This document shows positions 35,663 to 45,248 of a stretch of DNA of 64,000 nucleotides, in pieces. Numbering within the stretch: the stretch's first letter is position 1; each line of letters starts with the position of its first letter. Source of the DNA: Neobacillus notoginsengisoli (GTDB lineage: Bacteria > Bacillota > Bacilli > Bacillales > Cytobacillaceae); assembly GCF_003515685.1 (NCBI RefSeq), contig NZ_QWEG01000011.1, forward strand, positions 160,442 through 224,441, read 5' to 3'. A program made the translations under genes and the position numbers. The notes under the pieces are model-generated. The model saw nothing but the letters and a program-made list of their open reading frames with translations. It did not search any database and was not told where the DNA came from.

Positions 35663-36874
35663 ATGTTCCGGTCAAAAGTAAAAACAATCCTTCTGGCGGT
35701 TTCTGTTACGATTATGGCCGCATCTCTGATTTCCTACCCCCAAGAATCATTCCAGGCGTCCATCCGCGGCTTGAACATGTGGTGGGAAATCGTCTTTCCA
35801 TCGCTCTTGCCTTTTTTTATCGTCTCCGAAATGCTGATTGGATTTGGCGTTGTTAAATTTATCGGCGTACTGCTTGAACCCTTCATGAGACCACTTTTTA
35901 AAGTTCCCGGGGTGGGCGGTTTTGTATGGGCGATGGGGATGGCCTCGGGTTTCCCCGCAGGGGCCAAGTTGACAGCCAGGCTGCGCCAGGAAGGGAATCT
36001 GACCAGAATTGAGGCGGAAAGGCTCGCTTCCTTTACAAATTGTTCTAATCCCTTGTTCATTTTTGGAGCTGTCTCAGTTGGATTCTTTCATAATGCGCAT
36101 CTAGGTATCTTGCTAGCTATTTCTCATTATCTCGGAAACATGTGTGTCGGTCTGCTCATGCGATTTTATGGAAAAGACGAACGTCTGACCCGTAGCGGGC
36201 GCCATAAAAAGTTTAAGATTCGTGAAGCCCTTGCCGCGCTACATCGAACCCGCATTAAAGATAACAGGCCCATCGGAAAACTCCTAGGCGATGCTGTCAC
36301 ATCATCGATTCAGACACTGCTTATGATTGGTGGATTCATCATTTTATTTTCAGTTATAAATAAGTTGCTTTTTCACTTGCAGGTCACAGCCTTCCTCGCT
36401 AATGGTGTCGATATGGTGCTGTCCTCCATTTCCTTCTCGGAAATGCTTAGTATTCCTTTTATTTCAGGACTATTCGAAATAACCTTGGGAAGCCAGCTTA
36501 TCAGCCAGGTCCAGGAAGCAACCCTTCGCCAACAGGCAATTACGACAAGTTTCATTCTAGCATTCAGCGGTTTCAGTGTCCTGGCCCAAGTAGCGAGCAT
36601 TTTTGCCCAGGCAGACATCCGATTTAGGCCTTTTTTCTTTGCAAGGATTCTACACGGATTTTTTGCAGGCATATTTTCATTTTTATTGTGGGAACCCTTC
36701 TACATCAGGATTGCTGGCTCAAACGTTCCACAGGACGCCGTTCCCGTTTTGTTACAGGGTGGAGAGAACATGTTTTCCATATCCCATTTTGCAATCGCAG
36801 AATTAGGACCGCTCATTACACTTTCATCCTTGATTATTTACATAATCATTTTATATCGACGGCAAAGGGTATAG
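35663..36874 (+). CDS. ylbJ: Sporulation integral membrane protein YlbJ
   Basis: 403-residue polytopic membrane protein from ATG at 35663 (AAGGAGG six bases upstream); the frame is open for 30 codons before this. It has two nucleoside-recognition (Gate) domain halves, with the motif MGMASGFPAGAKLTARL. YlbJ is a sigma-E-controlled sporulation protein in B. subtilis; its molecular role is unknown. About eight hydrophobic segments. Confidence 0.93.
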   Translation: MFRSKVKTILLAVSVTIMAASLISYPQESFQASIRGLNMWWEIVFPSLLPFFIVSEMLIGFGVVKFIGVLLEPFMRPLFKVPGVGGFVWAMGMASGFPAGAKLTARLRQEGNLTRIEAERLASFTNCSNPLFIFGAVSVGFFHNAHLGILLAISHYLGNMCVGLLMRFYGKDERLTRSGRHKKFKIREALAALHRTRIKDNRPIGKLLGDAVTSSIQTLLMIGGFIILFSVINKLLFHLQVTAFLANGVDMVLSSISFSEMLSIPFISGLFEITLGSQLISQVQEATLRQQAITTSFILAFSGFSVLAQVASIFAQADIRFRPFFFARILHGFFAGIFSFLLWEPFYIRIAGSNVPQDAVPVLLQGGENMFSISHFAIAELGPLITLSSLIIYIIILYRRQRV

Positions 36875-36901
36875 TCTGCCTACCAAGAAGCGCGATCCCA
36901 T

Positions 36902-36945
36902 AAAAAAAAGCCAGTCGGATAGTTACCCGTTGACTGGCTTTTTTG
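36902..36945. terminator. Bidirectional terminator between ylbJ and coaD
   Basis: Stem AGCCAGTC / GACTGGCT with a loop of about 15 bases and T runs on both strands (AAAAAAAA before, TTTTTT after). It serves both convergent genes. Confidence 0.88.
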
Positions 36946-38002
<1,057 letters not shown>

Positions 38003-38099
38003 CTTAATCACCGCAAATCATAAATTTACTTTTTTCATAATCCTAACACAATTGGCGCTCACAGCCAACCAAAAGTAAAAGCGTGCATAAGGGGCAAAA

Positions 38100-38300
38100 T
38101 TTTATGAAAAGGCGTGTATAACCAGGACCTCGCTGGAAATAATGGTAGTAACAACATCAATTCGAGATGTTGTTGCCAACCGCGGAGAAGACTTACGTTT
38201 CCCCATAAGTTCTTCCTCCGGTTTCTCCTCTCCCTTTGCCTTCTGTCCCCGATGGGATATAGAAGGGCCCTGCAGGCTTTTGCCGCAGGGTTTTTTCTTT
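38100..38300. ncRNA. Structured RNA region upstream of rsmD (ylbH leader-like)
   Basis: A chain of stems lies in the rsmD-ylbG gap: CCAG / CTGG (38122-38136), ACAACATC / GATGTTGT (38151-38173), a two-part stem CCTTCT..CCC / GGG..AGAAGG (38239-38266) and CCCTGC / GCAGGG (38268-38290). The position matches the 'ylbH leader' candidate RNA described upstream of B. subtilis ylbH. The last stem is followed by TTTTTTCTTTT on the plus strand, so the polarity of a Rho-independent terminator is plus, opposite to rsmD. The transcribed strand is therefore uncertain. Confidence 0.55.
38102..38206 (-). CDS. Possible 34-residue small protein upstream of rsmD
   Basis: ATG at 38206 has a strong site (CCGGAGGAAGAACTT) seven to eight bases upstream. 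The product MGKRKSSPRLATTSR... is basic at the start and hydrophobic near the end (IDVVTTIISSEVLVIHAF). It overlaps the structured RNA region, so the purine-rich tract may be an RNA feature instead. I do not recognise the peptide. Confidence 0.25.
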   Translation of the reverse strand: MGKRKSSPRLATTSRIDVVTTIISSEVLVIHAFS

Positions 38301-38324
38301 TCCTCAATGATTCCGTCAAGGGAG

Positions 38325-38354
38325 CAAAAAAGCGAGGGCAGATTGCCCTCACTT
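38325..38354 (-). terminator. Rho-independent terminator after ylbG
   Basis: Stem AGTGAGGGCA / TGCCCTCGCT with a 3-base loop, then TTTTTTGC on the minus strand. It abuts the ylbG stop codon. Confidence 0.88.
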
Positions 38355-38630
38355 TTAAATACCCATTTTGTAATCATATTCCTTCGCTTTATCGGGTGCG
38401 GCGTTTTCATATTCCACTCTAATAAAAGGCTTGTACGATGGTTCAACCTTTTTTACAAAGGAGTATGACTTCAGTTTCTCCATAATGGTTTCTATATCAC
38501 TTTGGTCACAGTATATAACAGCGTACTTCAGTTTTTTAGAGACGTAATGGACATTCCCGAACCTTCTAAGCATTTTGGCCTGTTTTAACGTATATAGCCA
38601 GACCACTAATCCTTGCCTTTGTCCAAACAT
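38355..38630 (-). CDS. ylbG: DUF2129 family protein YlbG
   Basis: 91-residue cytoplasmic protein (UPF0298/DUF2129), named by sequence type and by position next to ylbF. It starts [21 protein letters not shown]. No catalytic motif is visible, and the function is unknown. Confidence 0.9.
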   Translation of the reverse strand: MFGQRQGLVVWLYTLKQAKMLRRFGNVHYVSKKLKYAVIYCDQSDIETIMEKLKSYSFVKKVEPSYKPFIRVEYENAAPDKAKEYDYKMGI

Positions 38631-38761
38631 TATTTTTTCCCCTTCATACTAGGTGTTACTTATTAGTCTAGCATATGAAAACCGGTTTAATCAATTGGCT
38701 TCCCTTAACAAGTTGGGAAGAACTTCCGAAACAGATGAAAGATTACTGCTTGGAACTATGT

Positions 38762-38796
38762 TGAAAAAGGAAAAAGGCCGGTGCGCCGGCCTTTTA
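38762..38796 (-). terminator. Rho-independent terminator after ylbF
   Basis: Stem AAAAGGCCGG / CCGGCCTTTT with a 4-base loop and T-rich tail on the minus strand. Confidence 0.9.
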
Positions 38797-38818
38797 ATAA
38801 GATTTTTTACGGGCTTGC

Positions 38819-39268
38819 TTATGCGGAGCAGCCGCAGCTTCCGCCCGTTCCACAGCCGCCGGTTCCGCAGTTGGATCCGGTATCGAAAAATGGATTTCCA
38901 GTCGGGACTTTTATATGTTTTGAAACAGAACTGCCGATCATTACACTGATTTCATCCAAAAGCGACTGGAGGTCATTTTCAGCTAACTTAAACTCCGCGA
39001 CATGTTTATCCATATCCATATCCCTTTTAGCTTCCCTGATTTGCATCATGATGCTCTTGTAATCAGGATGATATTTGCCGAACCGCTGGACATCCTCATA
39101 CTGATCTTTCAATTTAACAAAGCGGGAAATCTTGCTTTGGGTTTCCCGGCTTGTACGTAATTTATATAAACAATCCCGATAATGCTCTGCAACGTTGGAC
39201 TCCAAGACCATTTTTCCCAACCGCTCGGCATGTTCGAGTAATTCTACTCTCTCAATTGTAGCAAGCAA
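38819..39268 (-). CDS. ricF: RicF (YlbF), Y-complex / RNase Y specificity factor
   Basis: 149 residues, the B. subtilis length. RicF forms a complex with RicA (YmcA) and RicT (YaaT) that directs RNase Y mRNA processing and affects competence, biofilm and sporulation. The mostly helical body ends in a cysteine-rich tail (GSNCGTGGCGTGGSCGCS) fitting the Fe-S cluster role reported for the complex. TTG start at 39268 with GGAGG nine bases upstream. Confidence 0.93.
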   Translation of the reverse strand: MLATIERVELLEHAERLGKMVLESNVAEHYRDCLYKLRTSRETQSKISRFVKLKDQYEDVQRFGKYHPDYKSIMMQIREAKRDMDMDKHVAEFKLAENDLQSLLDEISVMIGSSVSKHIKVPTGNPFFDTGSNCGTGGCGTGGSCGCSA

Positions 39269-39364
39269 ATCTGCCCACCTCCATTGTACATTTTACCATG
39301 AAGGCAGGAAAAAGGTGAAATTTTCTTAACGCTGTCCTTTTTTTACCATATCAGGAGTTTTTAA

Positions 39365-39607
39365 TCAGCTTCCCGAACTCTTCATTGACTGAAACATCTG
39401 GAACATCATGGATGCCATTTGTACCCCATTTGAAAATTTCGCGACTCTGTGTGGAATCGTCCTTTCAAAATAATATAAAGATGCAGTTTCAAAATCCTGC
39501 AGTCCATGGGGATTCCTTGATAACTTACGGTACCAGACTGGCTGCTCCCGAATGAACTGCTTTAAATCCTTTCTTCCAATTATATAATCCATTACTTCCG
39601 TTCTCAT
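39365..39607 (-). CDS. ylbE: YlbE-like family protein
   Basis: 80-residue protein of the YlbE family, function unknown. The core is FIREQPVWYRKLSRNPHGL. It follows ylbD by 15 bases and is probably in one operon with it. It contains no membrane segment. Confidence 0.9.
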   Translation of the reverse strand: MRTEVMDYIIGRKDLKQFIREQPVWYRKLSRNPHGLQDFETASLYYFERTIPHRVAKFSNGVQMASMMFQMFQSMKSSGS

Positions 39608-39622
39608 GGCCGATTCCTCCTG

Positions 39623-40036
39623 TCAATCTTTTCGGAATGGGAAAGGCTGCGGAGGCGGAGCTATTTCAGGACGGGGCTGCTGTGGAGGCGGCGCACTGCG
39701 GAATTGGTTAATCAGCCCCTGGATTGTACCAAGAGTTTGACTTAGATTATAAAGGTGGGATTGCAGTTGAGCCGGATCCATTTTTTTGGCGAGAGTAACG
39801 AATTGATTCACCAAGGCCCCCGCCCCTGTGTCCACGTTTTCCGCAGCGGGCTTATCCGAATGAATAGCTTCCTTCTGAGTGGTCCAGCGGGGATCCTCCT
39901 CGCCAAGCAAATACCAGTCCTCATATAGTTCCTGCCATGTTGCCCTCCCATCCCGGACTTCCTGGATGATATGGGGGTGGCTTGAAACAAATTCTTTAAA
40001 CTTGCTGACAGTCGGGTGCAGCTTGTTTTCCGCCAT
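39623..40036 (-). CDS. ylbD: YlbD-like putative spore coat protein
   Basis: 137 residues. The N-terminal part (LHPTVSKFKEFVSSHPHIIQ and WQELYEDWYLLGEEDPRW) is typical of the YlbD family, listed as a putative coat protein. The C-terminal half is proline/glutamine rich (PPPQQPRPEIAPPPQPFPF). The direct role is not established. Confidence 0.88.
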   Translation of the reverse strand: MAENKLHPTVSKFKEFVSSHPHIIQEVRDGRATWQELYEDWYLLGEEDPRWTTQKEAIHSDKPAAENVDTGAGALVNQFVTLAKKMDPAQLQSHLYNLSQTLGTIQGLINQFRSAPPPQQPRPEIAPPPQPFPFRKD

Positions 40037-40168
40037 GATTCATCCACTCCTTTTTCATGCCTATAGCATTACGATATGCCGTCAGCCCCAAATTGTGAAA
40101 AACAGTCTTAAAACTATAAAAAGACAAAAGGGAATGGTACTATTTACAATAGAAAAGGGGAGAACGAA

Positions 40169-40669
40169 TTGAAAAATAAACTCGAAAAGCTTCTGAAGGA
40201 ATACGTAGAACAGGCAACTGAAACAGATGTAAAAGCTCTTTTACATGTCTTAAAAGGCATGAAAAATAAACTGGAAGGCCATTCGTCAACTTATATCGGC
40301 GGAATCCTTCATTATGAGAAGAATCCCGAGGAAACCGTCTGGGAAGTAAACATCCCTATAAACCCAGTTCTCTTTAATTCTTTAGGAATCGTACATGGAG
40401 GAATTACGGCGACACTCGTCGATTCGGCAATGGGTACACTTGCGAACAACCTTGTTCCTGAAGGATACGGCGCTGTCACTTCCCAGCTGAATGTTCATTA
40501 TCTTGCCCCAGGTATTGGAGATGGTCTTCGTTGCCGAGCCGAAGTTGCCCATCAAGGGAAAAACACTATGGTGATTAGTGCGGAAGTCTTCCGGACCGAT
40601 GGAAAAAAAGCTGCACAGGCAACCGGAAGTTTTTTTATTGTCGAAAAAAAGGTCAGCAGCGGGGAGTGA
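40169..40669 (+). CDS. PaaI-type hotdog-fold thioesterase
   Basis: 166-residue hotdog thioesterase. The family motif NSLGIVHGGITATLVDSAMG holds the HGG and the acidic residue of the active site. The N-terminus adds about 45 helical residues. It would hydrolyse an acyl-CoA; the substrate is unknown. TTG start at 40169 behind AAAAGGGGAG. It is followed after six bases by a small membrane protein gene. Confidence 0.9.
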   Translation: MKNKLEKLLKEYVEQATETDVKALLHVLKGMKNKLEGHSSTYIGGILHYEKNPEETVWEVNIPINPVLFNSLGIVHGGITATLVDSAMGTLANNLVPEGYGAVTSQLNVHYLAPGIGDGLRCRAEVAHQGKNTMVISAEVFRTDGKKAAQATGSFFIVEKKVSSGE

Positions 40670-40675
40670 TGCATT

Positions 40676-41041
40676 TTGGTAACAGCTATCCTGATTCCTC
40701 TCATTTGCCTTTATTTTCTTTGGCTCACGATTAGAGAGGCTAGGGAGAATGAAGAGAAATGGCTTGATTCCGGAAAGGCTAAGGAAGAAGCTTTTTTAGA
40801 AGGAACCATTACTTCAATATTACAAGAAAAACAAAGATTTTATTACCACCGCTATTTGGCTGTCCAGGAGCTTTCGATCAAGTCTGCAGGTGGGACCGTT
40901 CAGGCCCGTATCATAACACCATTGACGAAAGATGCCAATTTGAAGGATTTTCGTCCCGGCCAGACAGTCCGAATTTACGGAAGCTGGCAAAAAAATTGGT
41001 TCCACGCCAACAGGGTGGAAACAACGGAACAAAATAAATAG
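40676..41041 (+). CDS. Small membrane-anchored protein of unknown function
   Basis: 121 residues. One N-terminal transmembrane helix (about 2-18) is followed by a charged linker (REARENEEKWLDSGKAKEEA) and a soluble beta-rich domain (GTITSILQEKQRFYYHRYLAV to TVRIYGSWQKNWFHANRVE). This resembles DUF3592-like or OB-type domains, but I cannot assign a family. It starts (TTG) six bases after the thioesterase stop and is probably cotranscribed. Confidence 0.7.
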   Translation: MVTAILIPLICLYFLWLTIREARENEEKWLDSGKAKEEAFLEGTITSILQEKQRFYYHRYLAVQELSIKSAGGTVQARIITPLTKDANLKDFRPGQTVRIYGSWQKNWFHANRVETTEQNK

Positions 41042-41066
41042 GAGGCCGGCATGTGCCAAGCCTCCT
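41041..41066. terminator. Terminator hairpin between convergent 40676-41041 gene and ylbC
   Basis: Two-part stem GGAGGC..GGC / GCC..GCCTCC with a 4-base loop. It overlaps the ylbC stop codon. T runs are short. Confidence 0.6.
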
Positions 41067-42138
41067 ATTCAAGCCACTTCTGAATAAAATTCTGTGTATA
41101 ATATTTGTGGTGCACTCCTACACCGATATGGGTGAATTCTTCATTCAGCAAAGATTCGCGGTGTCCTTTGCTGTTCAGCCACCCTTCCATGACAGCGGGG
41201 GCATCCATATAATTTGCCGCAATATTCTCTCCCGCCGCCTGATATACGACTTTGGCTTTTTTAAGGCGGTCGGCCAAATTACCGTGTTTTTCGGAAATAT
41301 GGGAAAAAGTATTGCTTTCAAACATGTCCAGGCTGTGGCCATAAGCAACTTCTGCCGTCTTTTCATCCAATTTTAACGGCTCTAACTCATGCCGCAACCT
41401 CAATACATTCGTCAAATCAAAGATTTGTTTCTCTACTCCGCCCTCAACCTCATGCCACTCTTCAGAAGCAAGTGGCTCCGCTTCTATGAGCTCTCCCCTA
41501 TAGGCAATTTCATACGGCCTCTGTTTAATTAAAGTTTCGGCATCAATAAACCTGACACTCGACAAACTACTTGTAAATTTATCGACATACAATTGGGCAA
41601 AAATGTCCCCAAATTGAATAAGCGGCATTGTATTAACATCGGTATCTGTCAGTTCAATTCGGTAAGAGTTCCCGTCATATTCCATTGATATATTCGTATG
41701 TATGGAAAACGAAGTGAAAATTTCTTCAAGCGGCATACCTATCGTGAAAGGAGCAACGGCCGCATCAGGCCCAATCGCATATACAGTAACCGCCCTTTTG
41801 TCAGCAATCCCTACCTGAACGTATTTATTTAAATCAAGATTATAAATATACCAATCATAATCATAACTCGATTTATCGATCCTCGCTGGTTTGCCTAGCA
41901 CCTTTTCCACTTCATGGACAGACTCGCCTATCAAGGTGGACAGCCCTGAGTCTGGCCTGTCCGGAATTTCATAATTGGATGAACCTTTATTTGGCTCGGC
42001 AGGCTGCTCCTGTTCGGGTATAGGCTCTTCATGAATGAGGGAATCCTTGTCCCTATTTTCATCCTGACTAACATAAAATCCGATTGTAAGAAAAACTGCA
42101 GACAGTATCATTATCCGTACTAGCGTCCTCAGAGCCAT
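41065..42138 (-). CDS. ylbC: CAP-domain protein YlbC, membrane anchored
   Basis: 357 residues: an N-terminal transmembrane segment (about 8-25), a proline/glutamate-rich linker, a CAP-associated domain (about 60-205) and a C-terminal CAP/SCP domain (about 230-357) with the motifs YGHSLDMFESNTFSH, AAGENIAA and GWLNSKGHRESLL. It is exported and faces the wall side. The function is unknown; such domains in Bacillus are common in sporulation and envelope proteins. Confidence 0.88.
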   Translation of the reverse strand: MALRTLVRIMILSAVFLTIGFYVSQDENRDKDSLIHEEPIPEQEQPAEPNKGSSNYEIPDRPDSGLSTLIGESVHEVEKVLGKPARIDKSSYDYDWYIYNLDLNKYVQVGIADKRAVTVYAIGPDAAVAPFTIGMPLEEIFTSFSIHTNISMEYDGNSYRIELTDTDVNTMPLIQFGDIFAQLYVDKFTSSLSSVRFIDAETLIKQRPYEIAYRGELIEAEPLASEEWHEVEGGVEKQIFDLTNVLRLRHELEPLKLDEKTAEVAYGHSLDMFESNTFSHISEKHGNLADRLKKAKVVYQAAGENIAANYMDAPAVMEGWLNSKGHRESLLNEEFTHIGVGVHHKYYTQNFIQKWLE

Positions 42139-42342
42139 CCCCCCTCCCGTTTTCTTTTATATTTATGTAAAGGAGAAAAAATTTATTTCGTATAACCTTT
42201 CCTCGGTAAAAAGCTACTAATTGAAGCCATTGCTTACATTTGTTTATTCATTATTACATTCTCTATTATAGCAAAATCAATGTGTAAAAGGGCAAGAAGC
42301 AAATCATGCTTGGAAGATCATCTGATTTTTTCTATTAGTAAA

Positions 42343-42373
42343 CAGATTAAAAGCGCCTTTCCGGCGCTTTTTT
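42343..42373 (-). terminator. Terminator after the CBS-domain gene
   Basis: Stem AAAAGCGCC / GGCGCTTTT with a 5-base loop, overlapping the end of ylbB; the minus-strand tail is TTTTAATC. Confidence 0.7.
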
Positions 42374-42806
42374 AATGCTGAACTCCATTATAGTTTGTTT
42401 CAGAGATTTCGGATAGTGCATCTCCTGCCTGATCATCTGTTAATTCTCTTACGGCGAAATCACCGAGTGAAATAATGCCGAGCAGCTTATTGTTTTCAAC
42501 AACAGGCAGTCTCCTAATCTGATGCTTTGCCATTAACTTTGCGGCTTCTTTTGTTGAAGTATCCGGAGTAACAGTGATTAGATCCTTCGTCATTAGCTGC
42601 TCAACTTTTGAAGAACCTGGATTCTTTTCCGCGGTCCCCCTTATGACAATGTCTCTGTCTGTAATAATGCCTGCTAGCTTTTCTCCATCCAAAACAGGTA
42701 TAGCCCCGACATTCAATTCTTTCATTTTGACAGCGACTTCGTACATATTATCGAGCATTGAACAAGTTTCAACATTTTCAGTCATAATTTCTCCGACTTT
42801 TTCCAT
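42372..42806 (-). CDS. ylbB: CBS-domain pair protein YlbB
   Basis: 144 residues from ATG at 42806, seven bases after AGGAGG. Two CBS domains fill the protein: VGEIMTENVETC...GIITDRDIVIRG and VEQLMTKDLITVTPD...GIISLGDFAVREL. CBS pairs bind adenosine nucleotides and usually sense energy state. There is no attached catalytic domain. Confidence 0.9.
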   Translation of the reverse strand: MEKVGEIMTENVETCSMLDNMYEVAVKMKELNVGAIPVLDGEKLAGIITDRDIVIRGTAEKNPGSSKVEQLMTKDLITVTPDTSTKEAAKLMAKHQIRRLPVVENNKLLGIISLGDFAVRELTDDQAGDALSEISETNYNGVQH

Positions 42807-43049
42807 CATAATGCCTCCTGCCGTATTAAAAATCGTAATGATATTTGTCTGCAATGCTATTTTTCACAATGTCCGGCCAAATTATTCCCAGTGCTTATGC
42901 GACTGCATTGCTGGGCTGGAACCGAATCCTGTCGCATAGCAGGGTATGTGAATTCATTGCATATTGGCTTGATTTACACTATTATAAAAATGAGTTAAAC
43001 TGCTTGAAATAAACAATTGCAGCATGTTTACTAAAGGGGGATATTTAAA

Positions 43050-43409
43050 TTGAAGTTTGAGAACACGGGATTGGAAAAACTTAAAGCTGACCTGGGCAAC
43101 CTTGATGAAGTCATGTTAAAGCACGGCCTTGTCAGGGAGGGCCAGTGGGATTATGACAGAGTGACATTTGATAAAAAATTTGAAATGCGGGACGAAACCT
43201 ATTATCTCAGAGTTCGCGGATATGCCGTAGAAGGTAACGTAGACTCCGGCAGGGCGTTAATTCAACTTATGCCTCCGCTTCTTGGAAAGCATTATTACCC
43301 GCATGGAGTGGAATATGGCGAGGGAGAACATTTCCCGGCTGCACTCGTTACCCAGTGTAAAAACCTTCTTGACAAGCTAAAAGAAGAAATTGAAGAATTT
43401 GCGGAGTAA
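43050..43409 (+). CDS. ylbA: YugN-like family protein YlbA
   Basis: 119-residue soluble protein of the YugN-like family, function unknown. It starts MKFENTGLEKLKADLG (TTG start, AAAGGGGG site). The conserved middle is GQWDYDRVTFDKKFEM, and LLGKHYYPHGVEYGE lies near the C-terminus. Position matches B. subtilis ylbA. Confidence 0.88.
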   Translation: MKFENTGLEKLKADLGNLDEVMLKHGLVREGQWDYDRVTFDKKFEMRDETYYLRVRGYAVEGNVDSGRALIQLMPPLLGKHYYPHGVEYGEGEHFPAALVTQCKNLLDKLKEEIEEFAE

Positions 43410-43539
43410 AGTAAGTTAAAGGTGCATGGAATCATGTGCCTTTTATTTTTCCCCTCGAAAAACTGTTGTTTATCACCCGTCGATAAAGCTATAATTTAAG
43501 AAGGCTTGACCTAATTTACCCCAAGGAAGGTATAAACAA

Positions 43540-44598
43540 TTGACAGCATTTTTCACTAAAAAAAGAATTGTTTGGATGGCCTGGATTATTGCTGCAATTA
43601 TTGCTCTTTATTTCATCCTGCCTGTATCGGTTCCATTAATCTTGGCTTTATTCACAGCCATTTTGCTAGAGCCCGCAGTCATTATGGTCACTGACAAATT
43701 CAAGGCTAAAAGGCATATATCCATATTGACTGTCTTTACACTGTTCGTCATCCTCATCGGCTCGCTTGGGTACTATTTGACTGTAAAAGCAGCCGCTGAA
43801 GCAGTGGACATGGTCAATCATGTGCCAGCTTACGTGAACAAGATTTCCTCTTATTGGCTGGAGGCAAAAGAGCGGATCAGCTTAATGTCTAAAGACATGC
43901 CGGAAAATTTAGTCGTACAGATGACCAGCCAGGTCGATAACTTCATTATTTCTATAAAAAATGTCCTGCTAAACTATGTAAGTATAGGAAATATAAAATC
44001 CATATTAACCAATGTGCCAAATCTCTTCATTTCTTTTATTGTTTATTTAGTTGCCCTTTTCCTTTTTATGGTTGATATTCCGAAACTCCGAAAAGGCATT
44101 CAGGCACACTTGACTGAACAAACTGCCGAAAAAGTAAATAACATGTTCTCAAGAATTTCAACCTTAATCATTGGCTTTATTAAAGCCCAGTTCCTTGTCG
44201 GCGTATTGATTTTTATTATTTCACTGGTTGGACTCTTTGTCATCACACCGGATGCCGCATTATTGGCAGCCGCTCTAATTTGGATTTTTGATTTTATTCC
44301 GGTAATTGGACCGCTGATTATTCTCGGACCAATGGCTTTGTTTTTCGCACTGACAAACAGCATTTTACTGTCATTTGAACTTGTCCTATTAGCCGCCATC
44401 CTCATTGCTGTCCGCCAATACCTGGAACCTAAACTACATGAACGCCATTCCCGCCTTTCACCGCTTATTACCCTGGCAGCAATGTATCTTGGCTTCAAAA
44501 TCATCGGCGTTTTCGGAATCATAATGGGGCCGATAGCGGTTGTCGCACTGAAAACAGCACGAGAAGCAGGAATATTGAAATATACTATTAAGTTATAA
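43540..44598 (+). CDS. AI-2E family transporter, YtvI-like
   Basis: 352-residue polytopic protein of the AI-2 exporter/YdiK/YtvI family. Hydrophobic segments lie at about 10-45, 60-85, 155-180, 210-235, 240-290 and 305-345. The family motif FDFIPVIGPLIILGP and the C-terminal LITLAAMYLGFKIIGVFGIIMGPI are present. Such proteins are permeases with mostly unknown substrates; YtvI is linked to sporulation. It is not in this place in B. subtilis, where ytvI lies elsewhere. TTG start. Confidence 0.85.
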   Translation: MTAFFTKKRIVWMAWIIAAIIALYFILPVSVPLILALFTAILLEPAVIMVTDKFKAKRHISILTVFTLFVILIGSLGYYLTVKAAAEAVDMVNHVPAYVNKISSYWLEAKERISLMSKDMPENLVVQMTSQVDNFIISIKNVLLNYVSIGNIKSILTNVPNLFISFIVYLVALFLFMVDIPKLRKGIQAHLTEQTAEKVNNMFSRISTLIIGFIKAQFLVGVLIFIISLVGLFVITPDAALLAAALIWIFDFIPVIGPLIILGPMALFFALTNSILLSFELVLLAAILIAVRQYLEPKLHERHSRLSPLITLAAMYLGFKIIGVFGIIMGPIAVVALKTAREAGILKYTIKL

Positions 44599-44601
44599 GT
44601 A

Positions 44602-44641
44602 AAAAAACTGGCGTCTATCACAATCAGGCAGCCAGTTTTTT
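44602..44641. terminator. Bidirectional terminator between the YtvI-like gene and the DUF420 gene
   Basis: Stem AAAAAACTGGC / GCCAGTTTTTT with an 18-base loop and T runs on both strands, between convergent genes. Confidence 0.85.
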
Positions 44642-44656
44642 ATTTAAAGCTTTCAA

Positions 44657-45124
44657 TTAAGTTCCTAATATCGCCTTAATAACCGATGTGGTTTCGCCGC
44701 CTTCGTACAAAACATACAAAAGCAAATAGACAGCAAGTCCAGTCACAGCCGTCGCAAACCAGACGATGCTTGTAACCGGGCCAAGCTTTCTGTGTATTTT
44801 CAGCTTATCCTTCAATCCGGTAATAATATTGATCAGTCCGAGTATACCGCCAATGGTTGCAAGATTAACATGAAAGATTAAAAAAATCGTGTAAAAAGGT
44901 TTAAGTTTATCAGGTCCTCCAAATGAAGTGTTCCCAATAAAGATAGTTCTAGACATATAGATGATAAAAAACGTCAGAGCGGCCACCCCTGAAGCCAGCA
45001 TTGTCTTTTTATGCGCTTCTATCCGCCCTTTTGAAATCAGATACCAGCCTCTTGCAACGAGAATGGCACTAATGAAAATGAAGCTCGTGCTGATGGTTGG
45101 TAAAATCGGTACTGAATGGTCCAT
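44657..45124 (-). CDS. DUF420 membrane protein, CtaM/YozB-like oxidase assembly factor
   Basis: 155 residues with four transmembrane helices and conserved histidines (DHSVPILP, EAHKKTM, FHVNLATIGG, HRKLGPVTSIVW) that could bind heme or copper. DUF420 proteins such as S. aureus CtaM and B. subtilis YozB are needed to mature heme-copper oxidases. Placement next to ctaG supports this; in B. subtilis yozB is elsewhere. Confidence 0.85.
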   Translation of the reverse strand: MDHSVPILPTISTSFIFISAILVARGWYLISKGRIEAHKKTMLASGVAALTFFIIYMSRTIFIGNTSFGGPDKLKPFYTIFLIFHVNLATIGGILGLINIITGLKDKLKIHRKLGPVTSIVWFATAVTGLAVYLLLYVLYEGGETTSVIKAILGT

Positions 45125-45219
45125 GGCTTAATCCTCACAATCTTATATTCTACTATAATTTTAGACGACTTATCTACTTTTTTCAAATCATTCTGATCAG
45201 AAAATGGAAATGCGAGCAA

Positions 45220-45248
45220 AGAAAAAAGTCCTTCTTAAAAGGACTTTA
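45220..45248 (-). terminator. Rho-independent terminator after ctaG
   Basis: Stem AAAGTCCTT / AAGGACTTT with a 5-base loop and TTTTTTC tail on the minus strand; it overlaps the ctaG stop codon. Confidence 0.8.

Noticed and set aside
38059..38468. Several overlapping ORFs in both strands of the rsmD-ylbG gap
   Set aside because: They run through hairpins and a terminator and partly into ylbG; only the 34-codon ORF with a good ribosome binding site was kept, at low confidence.
44100..44621. 173-codon minus-strand ORF opposite the YtvI-like gene
   Set aside because: Shadow of the membrane protein frame with no ribosome binding site.
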